Shown: positions 45,301-56,680, counted from the stretch's first letter. The stretch: DNA of 64,000 bases from Lichenostomus cassidix (GCA_008360975.2 CM039192.1:7966194-8030193); one strand, 5' to 3'. Notes: generated from the sequence alone by a model not told the origin. Numbers and translations are program-made.

Positions 45301-48300
45301 GAGAGCTCTCCTGGAGTCAGGCAAGGGCCAAGCTGCCTGCCTGGTGCTGCTCCTCACAGCAGGTGTGTGCTGCTATCCAAGCAGTCAGCCCAGGCTGCAT
45401 CTCAAACCAATTCACCTGAGAACAAGCAAAGGTGAATGCTATTTTAACATCAATAATGCATAAGAAGTACTTTTTGACGTCCACATCCTAACTTCATAAG
45501 CCTTGAAGGAAACGACTGATTTTCTGTCATCTCCTGTATGACAAAGACTCTGTGACAGATGCAAAGATAACATATGGACAGTGCTGCTTCCTGAGATGCT
45601 GACCAAGCTGTCAGTCCCCTTTTGGACTTCTGCTTGCAGCTTCTGCAAGAGGCTCCATAAATCCAGAGGGAAGCAGCACTCCATTTATTAAGCTCCCACT
45701 GGGACTTGCAATAGGTAGAGCACGTCAAACACTGCTCTCTGGAGAAGCTGACCCACAGCCAGGGCACAAGCCTTCATCTTGTTGACCAGAGCCTTACTCA
45801 CCCATTTTAAGCATCTCCAATTATCAGGTCCCTTTTTGCTTCTTTGGATAACTATTCCTTTGGCCAGCTCCATTGCACTGCTTCAAAATCCTACCATGCA
45901 TTAGCATGTCAGTCTTTGAGGCATCTCTATATTTTAATTTGTACTTCTCAAAAGGATTAACTCACATCATGGAACACACCTCAGAGCTGAGCAATCCAGG
46001 TGAATCCAGGTGAACACTCACACATGCAGAGCGGCTGCATGTGTGAGTGTGACAGTCCCCTGACACTGTTAACCATGACCTGCAAATACACTGAAAGCCA
46101 GACAGATCCCTGCAATCCCCCAACTCTTACAAAGCAGAGCAGCACTCAGGTCACAGACATGAACTCATGTCACAGCTTCTCCTGCTGAAGGAAGGAGTAC
46201 CATAGGTATCAAGAGTCAGGGGTTCCAAATTCATTTAGCACTATGAACACTGGACATAAAGGTTACACAGATCACAACAGGAGCCAACACACACTATAAA
46301 GCAGAAGCATCCCCATGAGGGAAAGGCCAGACTAAGCTTGGCTTGGTTTGTAATGTGGTAATGAGATAGTAAGGCAGTGAACAGCTCTGCCTTCCCTTCA
46401 GGCTAACACAGAAACCCTGTCGCTTCACCATCTCTTAGTTACAGAAAAAAATAATGCATCTTGCAATCTGCACTTTCCAGCAGGGGAAACCCCAGGCCCA
46501 ATGGCTGCAAAGCAGGCTCTGCCAGCATCTCACCAGACATCAAAAGCCCTTTTCTGAGCCTGGAGCTGTCAGGAATGAGCAACAGCTTGGAAGCAAGGGA
46601 AACAGGCCAAGGAGCAAAATGCTGGGACTGGACCCGAGGCCCCTGAGATGAAGGCATGAACGGAGGGACCAAAGACCCCCTTACTAATACCAAAAGAGCC
46701 TGTGTGAGACCTGAACAGGTCACTAAGCATCTTCTATTACCAGATTTTTAAAAGCCAGGAAACTGCCTGAAAGCCAGGTGGAAAGAAACAAGGTCTTCTA
46801 CTGGGGAAGGGTGTGATTTTTACTGAAGTACTTCCACACTAACTTACACAGAACACAGGCAGAATACACACTGAAGAACCTGAAGATGAGAGAACAGAGT
46901 TTGTCACCCCTTTCTCAAAGCCAATGCAGCACCCAGGTACCCCACTGCTTGAAAGACCAAGAAAAGCAGGAGGTCAATCCATCATTTTGGTGATGCTTTG
47001 AGACTCCTCCTACCTCTGGAGATCGCAGCTGAGCCTTCTTTTTCATCCCACTGATTACCAGCAAACCCACACAAATGAAACCAGCACGTGTAAATTATTT
47101 CCCTGAAAGCATCAAGCCACATTAGAAGTCTAAATGAGTTTCAGGTGGGCACCTGCTCAGTCTTTTTCAAAAGCATGGTGAGATAAAGGAAGACAACAGG
47201 GGGTCAGCACGTGTCAGGTGAGTGCAGTGCAACTGTGTAACACTGCTGTTCACAGCCCCTCTGTGCTTCAGCTCCCCCGTCTCAGCAGAAGCCTCACCTG
47301 CACATCTACTATTAAAAGAATGTGGACTAGACACTGTTCATTAGGCCATTCTCTTCTCTAAGCACATTAAGCAAACTATAACCTGATTTACTTCAGAAGC
47401 AAGTGCTCTGGCTTAGAGTCCTGGCTATGTTTATGCAGTTACAATTTCTGCAGCTGCCTCTGAGAAAGGCAAATGCCTCCTCACAAGTGAACCAGCACAC
47501 AGCATAGTTCCTGCTCACGCTCACTGACCTCATCTCTAGGCCACCGTTGTGCCAGTCAGCACTGCACAATGTTACTATTCCCCAGGGAAATTCTGAAGCA
47601 TCAGGGAATGGATGCACACAGAGGAAAGGTTATCAAAATGCGGCCCTGGGACTGTGTCATTCTTGAAAGGTAACATATTTTCACTTATTGGTTTCCAAAA
47701 AAAAAAAAAAAAATCAATAGTTGTTTTTTAAATTGGAAAAGCCAATATAAACTGTGGATAGTTGAGGCATGCTTTGACCTCTAAGAAAAACAACAGAATA
47801 AGGGCAGAAACAGGCTGCTGCCGACACTCCATTATACCAAGATCAGCATTTTGGTATAAATTGGTAGAAAAGCAACCACCCACTTTTTAGTCTGCCACCT
47901 CTAAACAGTGGTTGCATTGATATTCCATGTAATTCTGAATGGATTGATTTGTTTTATGGTCCCACAGCATACATCTCCAGGCTTCTACTGTTCAGAATAA
48001 ATTTCTGGTAAAATCTTAAAAGCCAAGGATTTTGCTGCTTGCCTGCACTGTGCAAGCCTCCTTCAGAAAGTGGTATGCCACCAGAAAGTGGCTAGAACAC
48101 ATTTCTCTAAAACACCTTAGCCAAGGAAGACTGAGGATAAAATCCTGTGGACATCTGGCACCAACAGTCAGCAACACAAAACAGAAGTCCTCAAGGAGTC
48201 TGAGCTTCAGAGTGGCTTTTCCAATGGCAACTGAAATTCATTTGTCTTTTTCTAACAATTCCTTGCTGCTGCAGTCAAAGCCATTGCAAAAAGCACATCA

Positions 48301-51300
48301 AAACATGAGTGATTTCTTCCTCTGCTCCTATTTGTTCAGTTCATTGTTTTCCACATCGAGCCTGACAACACCCATCCACCTCATCTGGTGGAAGCTGTGG
48401 AGCACTTGCTATCCACCTGGAAAAGAGGCAGGGCTTTCCAAACATCAGTCTTCAAGATACAAATTCTGGTAATGCTCACCTGTCTTCTCACTCACAGGTA
48501 TTAGCAACACAGCAAAAGCTTTTCCAAAAAAGCACATATGGAAGACATCAAGCACATCAACCTTGATCTGATGTGCACCACACCACCTACAACATCAGAT
48601 GTCCACCCAAACCTCTTATCTTTCTCCTGATTTTAAGAGCTACTGTGCTTCACTCAGCATTGCTCAAAATCCCATGAGCACAAACCAAATGACCAAGATT
48701 CACACCCAGCAAGAAGTGTGAGCATGCTGCCAGCCCCTTGCATTGATTCATCCACCGAGATCCCTGAAAAACATCAGGGAGATGGTAAGGTAAGGAGAGA
48801 GTTAATGGTGTTATGTGCTCTCTCACTGCTCGTTAGCCTGACAAGTCTGACAGGGCCATGCTGAGATCACAGAGCAAGAACACAGATGGACAATTACACA
48901 TTTTTAAAATTGCTCTCTGTGCCAGATCTGAATCTTGAGACTTGTGCAAGTCAATTCCCTGCTCTTTTTACCCATTCCCCTTGAAATACATTATCAGCAA
49001 GAGGATTTTCCTTCTGCTCTTCTTGCTTGCCAGGACGAAGCAGAAGCAGCTGCTATTCCTCAGACAGCTACCTTAACTGTCTTCAAAGCAAAGCAACAAA
49101 ATAGGTGACAGTCTCCCAAACTCCTCAGCTGACACACCCTTTGTTTGTTAAGTTAATCACATTTGATTGCTCTTAGCTGTCACGTAAGGAGCAGGGAGGA
49201 CATCAGCCACTGATAAGGAATCAGAGCTTGAGCAAGGACCGCGGAAAGCTCAGGCTGTTCTCAAATGTCTGATCTGCTTCTCCTGCAGCCCTTTCCACCT
49301 GCTATCTCCTAAAAATGATCTGGGATCAAGTGGAAGAAGCTCTAGAACAGGACAGCGTATCCAGAGTTAAAACAGTGACCAGTCCTAGGACATAGCTGTC
49401 CATTCAACAAGAACACAGGTAGGCTAAAATTAATAAAAGAAAATCAATATTTCAGTAAGGGTAGGCAGCATCAAGAAATCCTGAAGCAGCAGCACTGTAG
49501 AACTGCAGAGAACTGAATTATAACTTCAGCTCCACTCTGAGGTCAGCACTTTTTGATGCAAGGGGATAAATCAGTCCTTTACCAGCTCTGCACAACTCTA
49601 CTGAGGACCTCACCAAGATGAAGAGCCCAGCAGCCCAGAGAACACCTCAGACTGGGCTCAGGCCTTGCTGTCTCGCAAAACCAGGCCTAAGTTAAACCTG
49701 ACAGCTTCATAGGACACCAAAAAAAGAAACTGTCCATGGCCTGTAGCCCTGCCTGCACAATTCCAATCATCAATGACATTCTTGTACAGGGACTCAGGGT
49801 ACTGGCCAAGAAAGGGCTTTCCTTAGCACACACAAGCCTCCTGACGAGAACCTGCTCTCAGTTACTTCACCTTAGCTTCTTCTGCCCAAAAAGTCACTGC
49901 TCAGCTTGCTGGGAGTCCTGGATCCCAGCCCATCATTCCTGGAGAAGACATTCTTGTGGGAAGGTAAAGGGAGATGTGACAGGAACACCTTGTCAGATTT
50001 CAGGAGAAGAGCAGGGCTTTCCCCATTGACAGATGGAGAGTGGAGCCCTACTAGAGCTTTGCTTTGGCTGTTGGTTCACTCACACAGGGAAGCGGCTGAG
50101 GTCACTGAAGCAGCACAAGCCACAGCTTTGCCAGCACAACACAGCACCACCAGTACAGTACAGCAACTCTGCAGTACCAGGAAAGCATTCCCACCACAAT
50201 AACCTGTGTAAAGCTCTGGCTTTAAACCACATAAACAAAGCAAGTGCACAGAAATACAAAGTTTCCAGTCTGGAGTCCTTTACTTGGAATCCACGGTGTA
50301 TGAATGAAGCGTGATGCTGAACACGGATCTCCCATTCCTGAATTAGCACCTAAGCCAGGCACCATTACTCCTCTGAATATCGTTTTGCTTCCTACAAGCC
50401 AAATTAAGATGTTTCAAAGTAAAATCTACTCTTGATAACAATCAATAATCTCATTCTGCTCTTCCCTCACATGTTGTCACACTGACACCATTGGGTCAGA
50501 CCAGCTTCATGTGTATGAGCTCCACTCTGCTACAGTCCCAGCTGGTCACAAAGTTGACTTTCATGGAAAGGACACAGAAGAACCATTTTGATGTACTGCA
50601 CACAGCAGTGATTTAAAGAAAGCCAAGGACCAAACCTGTTTGTGGAGTGCTGAAGAGAAAACAAGCAATTACGAATCACAACAGTTAAACCCTGGCACTA
50701 GGGATGCAATTCCCTATTAATGCAAACACACGTCCTGTACTGTGAGGCAAGTTCATAAACTAGAGGCTTCAAAGGAGCTTCAATCTTCTCTGCCAGGGAG
50801 AAACGTCTTGAACTTCCATTTAGATGCTGAACTGCCTTTGCAAATTGCTCTTGCTGCCCACAATTACAGCCATTTGGGTGACAGTCACCTGCTGCTCCTT
50901 ATCTATTTAACACGAGAGAGGGAGAAAAAGCTGACAAAAAAGTCCCAGCTGGAAAGGACTGTAATCAGTTTAAGACTCTTTCTGGTTCCAGGATTCAACA
51001 CCTTTAGTTTTACAAGGCAAAATTATACAACGTATTTTCTAAAATTAAAAGCCACTAAATTAAAATCTTCATTCGGTAATTTTTAATTTTAAACACTCTG
51101 AACCTGAAGTTCAGCATTAGCAACTGATACAAGCACAGACTCATCAAAACAGACATTAAGTGCAGCAATAACCTACAGGGGAATTTGACAACACAAAAGC
51201 CTTTTACTATTCCAGTATAGCCCTGTAGCTGGAGATCACTTTCAAGATACTTCTGCTACTCCAATCAGGCAAGAGAGATCATACCATCTTCTTAGAGGAG

Positions 51301-54300
51301 AAAATAAATTGTTTTGCAACAGGAGATCAGGGTTAAATGATCTTCTGTTAAGAGCTTCAGCGAGCAGACTGTGAAAATTTGTGTCCTGAATCTTTCACTG
51401 CTTAAATACTGATCTAAATTCTTCTCAAGCTTTCAAAAGAGCAACACTCAACAGTAGCCTCAAACCATTTAGAAAGGGAAGAGACAGAGACAGCTCTCAT
51501 TTCAGTTCCTTCGGTCCACAAATGCACACACACATAACTACCCTGTGCTGGCCTTTTATAACCAACGATTTGCCAGCTGCTTCCCCAGGCAAGGACATCA
51601 GTGTTTGGTATTCAGAGCATTTGCAGACGTTAGGGTGGTGCAAAGAAAACCTCCTGCTATTCTGAAGAAAAAGCAGCCCTCTGGCCCTCACCTACTGCCA
51701 TTAGGGGAAAGTACCAGCAGCTGTGAGTAGCAAGTAGCCAATCCCCTGTACCCTACCCACAGCTAACAGTGTAACCCATTTAGAAAAGCAAGATGTAGCA
51801 AACAACACAAGAGCGTCAGCTCTTAATAGGACAAAAATCAAGGGGGCAAAAAACATTGAAGGTTTTTTCTGTTACCTAAAAGCTAAAGAACGTAACTTTA
51901 ACTCTGGTACCAGCAGAAAATGGTGCTCCAGACCTCACTGTAAAACATTCTGTTGCTGGCTCTGTAACCTATTGATACAATAACTGCTGTAAACAAAATA
52001 TGCATTAGCCTAGGTGTTTGCAGAATTACTCTCGTTGTCACTTAGCCTCCAGCTGTTGCCTATTTCATCAAAAATTAGTAGAAATTTCTAGTGATTTCTC
52101 TGCAGATTCCCAAGGGAAACAGTCAGCAATGAGCAGTACGAAGGACACTTAGAAAAGCAACTGGTGCAAGAAAATATGTCTTTTACTTAGTTACAGTCCT
52201 TAAAAAACTACAGATGAGATACTGGTGTCAAAAGCATAAAATCAGCATCTCAGGAGCCCTGAACAACCTCTGTTCACATAAGGCAACCAACTTTTCAAAG
52301 GACAGTGAATGAAGTGAATGAGGTTCATCAGTCAACAAACAGTATTCCTACAATCTGGCTTGCCCAGGGAAGTAGCAACATCCCTACTATGGCTCACAGC
52401 TCTTCTCAGATTTTTCGAACAGCTCAGGCAGCAGTGCTAACACGAAAAGCAAGAGCAGCAGAAGCCCCAGCTCTGCCTCCTCCTCCTCCAGATTTAGGCA
52501 GGGTGAGTGTTACTGCTGGGAACTGCTGCCCTCTGCTGTCACACGAAACAGTTAGCCTGACAAAATCCGGTTTAATGATTACCACATAAAAATAAAAGCC
52601 CCCATGATAAGAACCAAGCAGGTCACAGGGCAGTGAGACTTCAAGTGGATTCACCCAAGCCAGTCAGATCTGGTCTTACACATTTATAAAACACCTCGCC
52701 CTTTTTGCAGCACAGCCTGAGAGGCCTCTTGAAATCCAAACTCAGCCTAAAGCATGATTTTACCCAGCCCATCCCCTTTGCTGCAGCTGTTTCAGAGGCA
52801 AAAGCATTCAGCTGTTAGTGTGCTCAGCAAAACACCTCTAACTGCCTGCAAGTCTTTGTCGTGGATTGTAAACATCTCCAGGTAAAGTGCCAGCCAATAT
52901 CCTGACCCTGCACAGGACCTGGACTAGCCTGAAGGAATGTGTTGGCCTCATCCCTATGGGACCAGAGGGGCTTCCTTCCTTGTCTCAACCTTCAGTGACA
53001 GTGCCACCAGGGAGCTCTGCCAACCATTAGAAACACTGGCCAGATGGGGAAGCCTAAGTGAATTTGAATTACGTTTACAAATGTTTTGAAGTTGAGCAAA
53101 GACAGAGGTCTGCATATAAGGATACTCTGCAGCTCTCGGGCAGTAAAATCTTGGCTTCATTTTCCTTGAGGTCTGTATGTGCTCAGAATAAAAAAAAAAC
53201 CAACCAGTGTGAAGGAAAGAGAAGACTCAGTGTACTCCAGAGCCCAGCTCCAGCCTGCCCCCAGCACAGCAGCACCCCAGTTTGCACTGGGCCCACAGTG
53301 GACACATCACATCTGCCAACTTACTTGACTTCCTCACCAGCAAAATCGAATGTTTTGGTGATTGTCACTTTTCCTGAATCTTTTGGCTTCTCCTGAGACT
53401 TATTCCCACTCTTCTCTTCTTCAGCCTACAAAATACATGAAGGAGAAAGGAAAATAATGCATTTGTGGAGCTACACCAAATTATCATTCCAAAGGGCTGA
53501 AGGCCCAACACAGACCTTGGGTAGCACTGCAGTTTAGACTGGCAGTCAAAGCAAGTCACCCACAGACAAGAAAAAGGAAATAAATACCCCTTCCACCAAA
53601 ACAAAATTCCCCATTTTTGTTCCAGGCTCTCACTGGAGCTCTAGGATCAAAACAAACTCAAAACAAAAAGTGAAATTGTAATAAATGAGGAAGGAGCAAG
53701 AATACACTGCAGTGGTTCAGAAAGCAAGCAAAAGCCTGGAGACTTGGTTCTCCCAAACTAAGCACCACCAGGTTGTAAAGCTGCCAGGGCAAATTCCACA
53801 AAAGTATGTTGCTTTTTACTCAAGAATAGAGAAGAACACAACCCATCAGCAGAAAAAGTAATGCTGATCTTCTCACTTGTCAATAACATCTCTTTAATCT
53901 GAAAAGGGAAAATCTTTATTAAGCAATTTGTCAACAATACCTCTTAATTTACTCAGTCACAGCTAGTTTCTAAAAGCACACATAAAAAACCTCAGACTCT
54001 GTGAGCTACTAAAATAGAACCCAAATTCTTGCTCTCAATCAACCACATACCACAGAGATCTTCATGCAGACAATGCAAGCCCAAGTTAAGGTCACAAAGA
54101 GAACAGAGGAACCGTATGTCTCCATGAATTATTCCATGGAGGAACTTTCAAAGACATGTCACACTTTAGCAACCTGCCCATAAAAGTAGAATCGCTCAGA
54201 AGAAAACGTTCCCTCTCTTCTTCCCTCTGACTCTACCTGTAACCACCTCAGCTGCTCAGCTAGTAATAAGGAGAAGCAGGAGGGCTAAGATGAAAGGACT

Positions 54301-56365
54301 CTTTTTCCAAAAGTTGCAGTCAAATATTACACAACTATACTTGCTCTGCAACCTTCCAACAGTCATAGAAAGAAGCTTCATACAGTCAGAACTGTACTCA
54401 CCAGGCAGACTCCAGACTTGTGTTACTGAACACTGTTTTTTGGCTGAACCTTTAAAAAAACTCAAACTGCTAATTCTAGCAAGAGAGGCTCAGTTTTGGT
54501 ACATTCTCCACTTGTGCTGCCTTAAGCATGAAAGGCTTTGCAAGGCAAACACATGCAGTTGGTTTTACTGAGAACCAAATCCTTTTAAACAGCAACCACA
54601 AACGGAAGTCTCTCTCCAGAAAAGCCTCTGCAGACTGAGAGCACCTTACTGGGGCTTACAGAGGACACAAGAAAGCCAGATTCAATCTTGCTACAAATGT
54701 GCAACATGCAGCACCTTCCAGACCTCCTTAGGGTCACTGAGACGCCAGCACAGACCTCTCTTGTTTCCCATTCACATACACACAGAGTCTTTATTTTTTT
54801 TTTTAAGGATTAGGAAAGGCACAGGCACAACTCTGACCAAAGCTCATCACTCCTGTGTCACAAGAGGAATCCAGGACCAGGAACAGAAGCCGACAGAGCT
54901 GCGTGGGACACTCTGAGATGCTGCCAAACTGCTCCAAAAGCAGCACCACCAGATCACAGACCTCCCGATTTGGAAGGAAACTAGCACCTTGCAGTCTGGC
55001 CCACCAGGGGATGCCAGTCTTACAAAGCAGAGGGGTAAGGGGCAAACCCAGCCTCTTCCCAGCTTTGTCTAACACCTGATATCACCCAGAGCCAAGACTG
55101 TGTGTTCTAAACCTTCAGGCCCTTCCCACACTCCCTGGGTGCAGGTCCAGGCCCCCATTACCTTCTTAGTTTGTGTCACTTGTGTAGCAGCCACTGCTTT
55201 GGGTTTCTGTCCTACATCACTGAGGAAACTGGCCCAAAGAGCATCCTCTTTCCTTTTTTCTTCTTCTTCTCTGCTTCTTTGTACTTGCTCTACATTATCC
55301 ACTTCCTCCTCTTTCTGCTCCTCTCCGTTCTGCTGAGCCTTTTCTTCCTCTTTCTCATCTGGCTCTAGTAGGAGACCGCCTTTCTTCCTCTTCCTGAAAG
55401 CAGACACCAAAAAAGAAAGAAAAAACTAATATGGAGCTGCAGCAACACTATTCCAGAGCTAAACTGTAAGTTTGGGTAAAGCAACACAATATTTCATATT
55501 TTTACTATGACATTCAATCTGGGAGGTGCACTCTTAACCTTGGGGGTGTACGTATTTCATTAAATTGCTCTGAAAATGCTCTGAAAATGCTGCAAGACTG
55601 ATGCAGCCAGTGCCCCTGAAGTGAACTGGCCTGTGTGTATGTGTTTCTGTGAGTACATAATGTGCTGAAACACTGGCACAGGTTGGCGAGGGAAGCTGTG
55701 GCTGCCTCATCCCTGGAAGTGTTCAAGTCCAGGCTGGATGGAGCTCTGAGCCACCCGGTCTAGTAGAAGGTGTCCCTACCCACGGCACAAGATGGACTTT
55801 AAGGTCCTTTCCAACCCAAACCATTCCAGGGTCCTGTGGTTTTGGGATAATGCAGGAACCAGGAGGGGAGGAGAACTTGGGCTAGATAGAAACCAACCTC
55901 AACTAAAGTGTGTATATATTTATTTCAATGGGAGAAACTCCCATACGTGCGTGCTTTGCGCTTTAAAAGGTTAATATAAACAACTGCTGGGGAGGGTTTT
56001 CAGGCACGATGTCTATCAGGCCCCAGGTTCTCTGCTCCTGCCGCTAAACCGGATGGCAGAGCAGCGTTTCCCGTTCCCCCGACCCTCCGCGCAGCAGCGC
56101 CAGCACCGGGCCGGATCAGCACGGCCGTACCTGCTGCCGGGGCGGCGGGGACTCCTCCTGCCGCGGGGCGGCCGCGGGCTGTCCGCCGGCTCCTCCTCCC
56201 GCACCAGCTCGCTCTCATCCTCCTCGCTGTACTCCGCACCTGCAAGCACAGACACTGAGCACCGGGACCGCCGGGACCGCCGGCTCCCGCCCGCCACCAC
56301 TCACCGGAGGGCACATAGTCGTCATCCTCGGCCGAGGAGTACTGCTCCGACTCCGACTCCGACAT
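170..56365 (-). CDS. CFDP1: CFDP1 (craniofacial development protein 1, Bucentaur/BCNT), last exon missing
   Basis: Six coding exons on the minus strand join in frame: 56305-56365, 56131-56239, 55162-55393, 53325-53425, 39599-39703 and 170-328. All introns are GT-AG, and 767 coding bases give about 255 residues. The last exon (about 29 residues in human) lies off the left edge. The N-terminus is acidic ([19 protein letters not shown]). Residues 68-107 are Glu/Lys rich, and a WASFLSDVG motif sits near residue 110. The conserved BCNT-C domain begins in exon 4 (TFDFAGEEV) and runs through exon 6, with [11 protein letters not shown] around residue 234. Known of the family: CFDP1 is the vertebrate relative of yeast Swc5 and associates with the SRCAP remodelling complex that deposits H2A.Z, so the product should be nuclear. 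The start is the first ATG in the CpG island and faces TMEM170A. Identity is clear from the domain and exon pattern; the species is inferred only as avian. Confidence 0.95.
8471..8490. repeat. (AAGCC)4 microsatellite
   Basis: Four perfect copies of the pentamer AAGCC inside CFDP1 intron 5. Too short to indicate function; possibly length-polymorphic. Confidence 0.85.
17184..17199. repeat. A16 homopolymer
   Basis: An uninterrupted run of sixteen A within CFDP1 intron 5. No recognisable retroposon body precedes it. Confidence 0.85.
20483..20526. repeat. 22-bp tandem duplication
   Basis: The unit TTCTCCAAACTCTTTTCCTT plus GC occurs twice in perfect tandem, followed by the first four bases of a third copy. 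It is a pyrimidine-rich local duplication within CFDP1 intron 5. Confidence 0.9.
22569..22811. repeat. Tandem repeat, 3 x 81 bp
   Basis: Three complete 81-bp units start at 22569, 22650 and 22731 with no spacer. Units 1 and 2 are identical. Unit 3 differs at two positions (GGCTGG for GGCTGT near its start, and CTCAG for CTCAA in its middle). Because 81 is divisible by three, frames that are open in one unit stay open through all three. This explains the 205-codon plus-strand and 97-codon minus-strand open frames here; neither looks like a gene. It is a probable minisatellite in CFDP1 intron 5. Confidence 0.95.
23612..23890 (+). mobile_element. CR1 LINE 3' fragment
   Basis: The sequence shows the typical avian CR1 3' end. 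It runs AGGACAAGGGACAATGGCTC, then the segment translating as [20 protein letters not shown], then TCTAGTGGATGGTGTCCTGC, and ends with the octamer-like tail CCATTCTAGGATTCTAAG. It is diverged and 5' truncated, as most CR1 copies are, with no functional coding region. It sits in CFDP1 intron 5 in the antisense orientation to the gene. Confidence 0.88.
31241..31250. repeat. G10 homopolymer
   Basis: Ten consecutive G in CFDP1 intron 5 (C10 in the transcript). This is a simple run only. Confidence 0.8.
31480..31682 (-). mobile_element. CR1 LINE 3' fragment
   Basis: On the plus strand it reads CCTAGAATGGTTTGGGTTGG, then AGGGACACCTTCCACTAGAC, then GGGCAGCCTGTGCCAGGGCA. This is the reverse complement of the common avian CR1 3' end, so the element points in the minus direction. 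It is about 200 bp and 5' truncated, in CFDP1 intron 5. Confidence 0.9.
36296..36327. repeat. Perfect 14-bp inverted repeat (hairpin 1)
   Basis: Arms GTCATGCATTTCAT (36296-36309) and ATGAAATGCATGAC (36314-36327) are perfect reverse complements with a 4-base loop (TTAC). The stem folds on either strand. It lies in CFDP1 intron 5 and its right arm abuts a second hairpin. Confidence 0.92.
36327..36350. repeat. Perfect 9-bp inverted repeat (hairpin 2)
   Basis: Arms CCTGCATTG (36327-36335) and CAATGCAGG (36342-36350) are perfect complements around a 6-base loop. It follows hairpin 1 directly, sharing base 36327. No gene or known element was recognised here. Confidence 0.88.
37186..37206. repeat. 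T21 homopolymer
   Basis: Twenty-one consecutive T, equal to a poly(A) run on the minus strand. It could be the tail of a minus-strand retroposed sequence, but I recognise no retroposon or processed gene next to it. Confidence 0.85.
39599..39703 (-). CDS. CFDP1: CFDP1 coding exon 5
   Basis: A 105-bp exon with acceptor CAACAG and donor GTGAGT. It encodes [18 protein letters not shown], then an Ala/Pro-rich linker ending TVSG. It is the BCNT-C segment VTKEVD...SKEAKSF of the family. Phase is 2 in and 2 out. Confidence 0.94.
46014..46050. repeat. Perfect 16-bp inverted repeat
   Basis: Arms ACACTCACACATGCAG (46014-46029) and CTGCATGTGTGAGTGT (46035-46050) are perfectly complementary with a 5-base loop (AGCGG). 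Just upstream is a 10-bp direct duplication (AATCCAGGTG twice, 45993-46012). It lies in CFDP1 intron 4. Confidence 0.93.
47697..47714. repeat. A18 homopolymer
   Basis: Eighteen consecutive A in CFDP1 intron 4. No retroposon body was recognised upstream. Confidence 0.85.
53325..53425 (-). CDS. CFDP1: CFDP1 coding exon 4
   Basis: A 101-bp exon with acceptor TTGTAG and donor GTAAGT. It encodes a Lys/Glu-rich linker, then [14 protein letters not shown], the start of the conserved C-terminal BCNT region. It ends in phase 2. Confidence 0.94.
53426..55161 (-). other. CFDP1: CFDP1 intron 3
   Basis: A 1.7-kb intron flanked by in-phase CFDP1 exons. I see no other gene. It contains an interrupted T-run near 54791-54804 and nothing else notable. 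Confidence 0.85.
55162..55393 (-). CDS. CFDP1: CFDP1 coding exon 3 (acidic region)
   Basis: A 232-bp exon with acceptor TTTCAG and donor GTAATG. It encodes a basic KRKK patch, a long Glu/Lys low-complexity segment, then [12 protein letters not shown], the signature also seen in human CFDP1 (ELWASFLNDVG). It ends in phase 0. Confidence 0.93.
55566..55587. repeat. 11-bp tandem duplication
   Basis: TGCTCTGAAAA occurs twice in direct tandem, followed by the start of a third copy. It is in CFDP1 intron 2, just upstream of a CR1 fragment. Confidence 0.8.
55665..55846 (+). mobile_element. CR1 LINE 3' fragment
   Basis: The motifs TCATCCCTGGAAGTGTTCAA, GGTCTAGTAGAAGGTGTCCC and TTCCAACCCAAACCATTCCA occur in CR1 order, followed by a degraded tail. 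It is about 180 bp, 5' truncated, in CFDP1 intron 2. Confidence 0.9.
56131..56239 (-). CDS. CFDP1: CFDP1 coding exon 2
   Basis: The acceptor (TTGCAG) precedes 56239 and the donor GTACGG follows 56131. The exon encodes [12 protein letters not shown], homologous to the acidic N-terminus of CFDP1, then a Pro/Arg-rich GC-rich stretch typical of avian proteins. It is 109 bp and enters in phase 1, leaving in phase 2. Intron 1 is only 65 bp (56240-56304). Confidence 0.9.
56305..56365 (-). CDS. CFDP1: CFDP1 coding exon 1
   Basis: The ATG is at 56363-56365 on the minus strand. It is followed by a Ser/Glu-rich start, then EDDDYVPSG. The donor GTGAGT directly follows position 56305, and the exon ends in phase 1. 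Confidence 0.93.
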
Positions 56366-56640
56366 GGTGCGGCCCGGCCCGGCCCGCCGCCTCACGGCAC
56401 CGCGCGCCCAGAGCGCCGCTGCCTCCCGCGGGCGCCCCCTGGCGGACAGGAAGAACAGCCGCGCCTCCACGCGCACAGGAAGCAGCGAGAAGAGGCCGCC
56501 AGCGGGCCAGAGCGCCCCACCAAGCGGGCCGGAGCGTCCCACCAGCCGCACCGAAGGCTCCCAGCGTTCTTTGCGGCCCACCGCCGTTCCCATGGCAGCG
56601 CGGGGTCAGGGCGGAGCCAGCTGCCCGCTGACCAGTGGTG

Positions 56641-56645
56641 ATTGG
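56641..56645 (-). promoter_or_regulatory. CCAAT box 1 (ATTGG)
   Basis: An inverted CCAAT in the context GTGATTGGAG, within the bidirectional promoter. It lies exactly 40 bp from the second box. NF-Y binding is inferred. Confidence 0.55.
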
Positions 56646-56680
56646 AGAAGAGCCCTGTCTGTCACCTGACAACGCTTCCC

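Larger units (their letters stand above)
39704..53324 (-). other. CFDP1: CFDP1 intron 4 (13.6 kb)
   Basis: Non-coding sequence between CFDP1 exons 4 and 5. I see no exon-like block with family similarity on either strand. It contains a perfect 16-bp inverted repeat (46014-46050), an A18 run near 47697 and an AT-rich stretch around 42700-43220. The longest open frame (48032-48472 plus, 146 codons) has no recognisable domain and is treated as chance. Confidence 0.85.
55394..56130 (-). other. CFDP1: CFDP1 intron 2
   Basis: A 737-bp intron between exons 2 and 3. It holds a plus-strand CR1 3' fragment (55665-55846) and an 11-bp tandem duplication (55566-55587). Confidence 0.85.

Noticed and set aside
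46014..46050. Hairpin considered as a pre-miRNA
   Set aside because: The stem is only 16 bp and lacks the roughly 30-bp pairing of miRNA precursors. It is kept only as an inverted repeat.
48032..48472. 146-codon plus-strand open frame in CFDP1 intron 4
   Set aside because: No recognisable domain or exon structure, and it lies within an intron of a well-supported gene.
56053..56631. 192-codon plus-strand open frame over CFDP1 exons 1-2
   Set aside because: It is an antisense shadow of the GC-rich CpG island, where stops are rare. The opposite strand carries verified CFDP1 exons.
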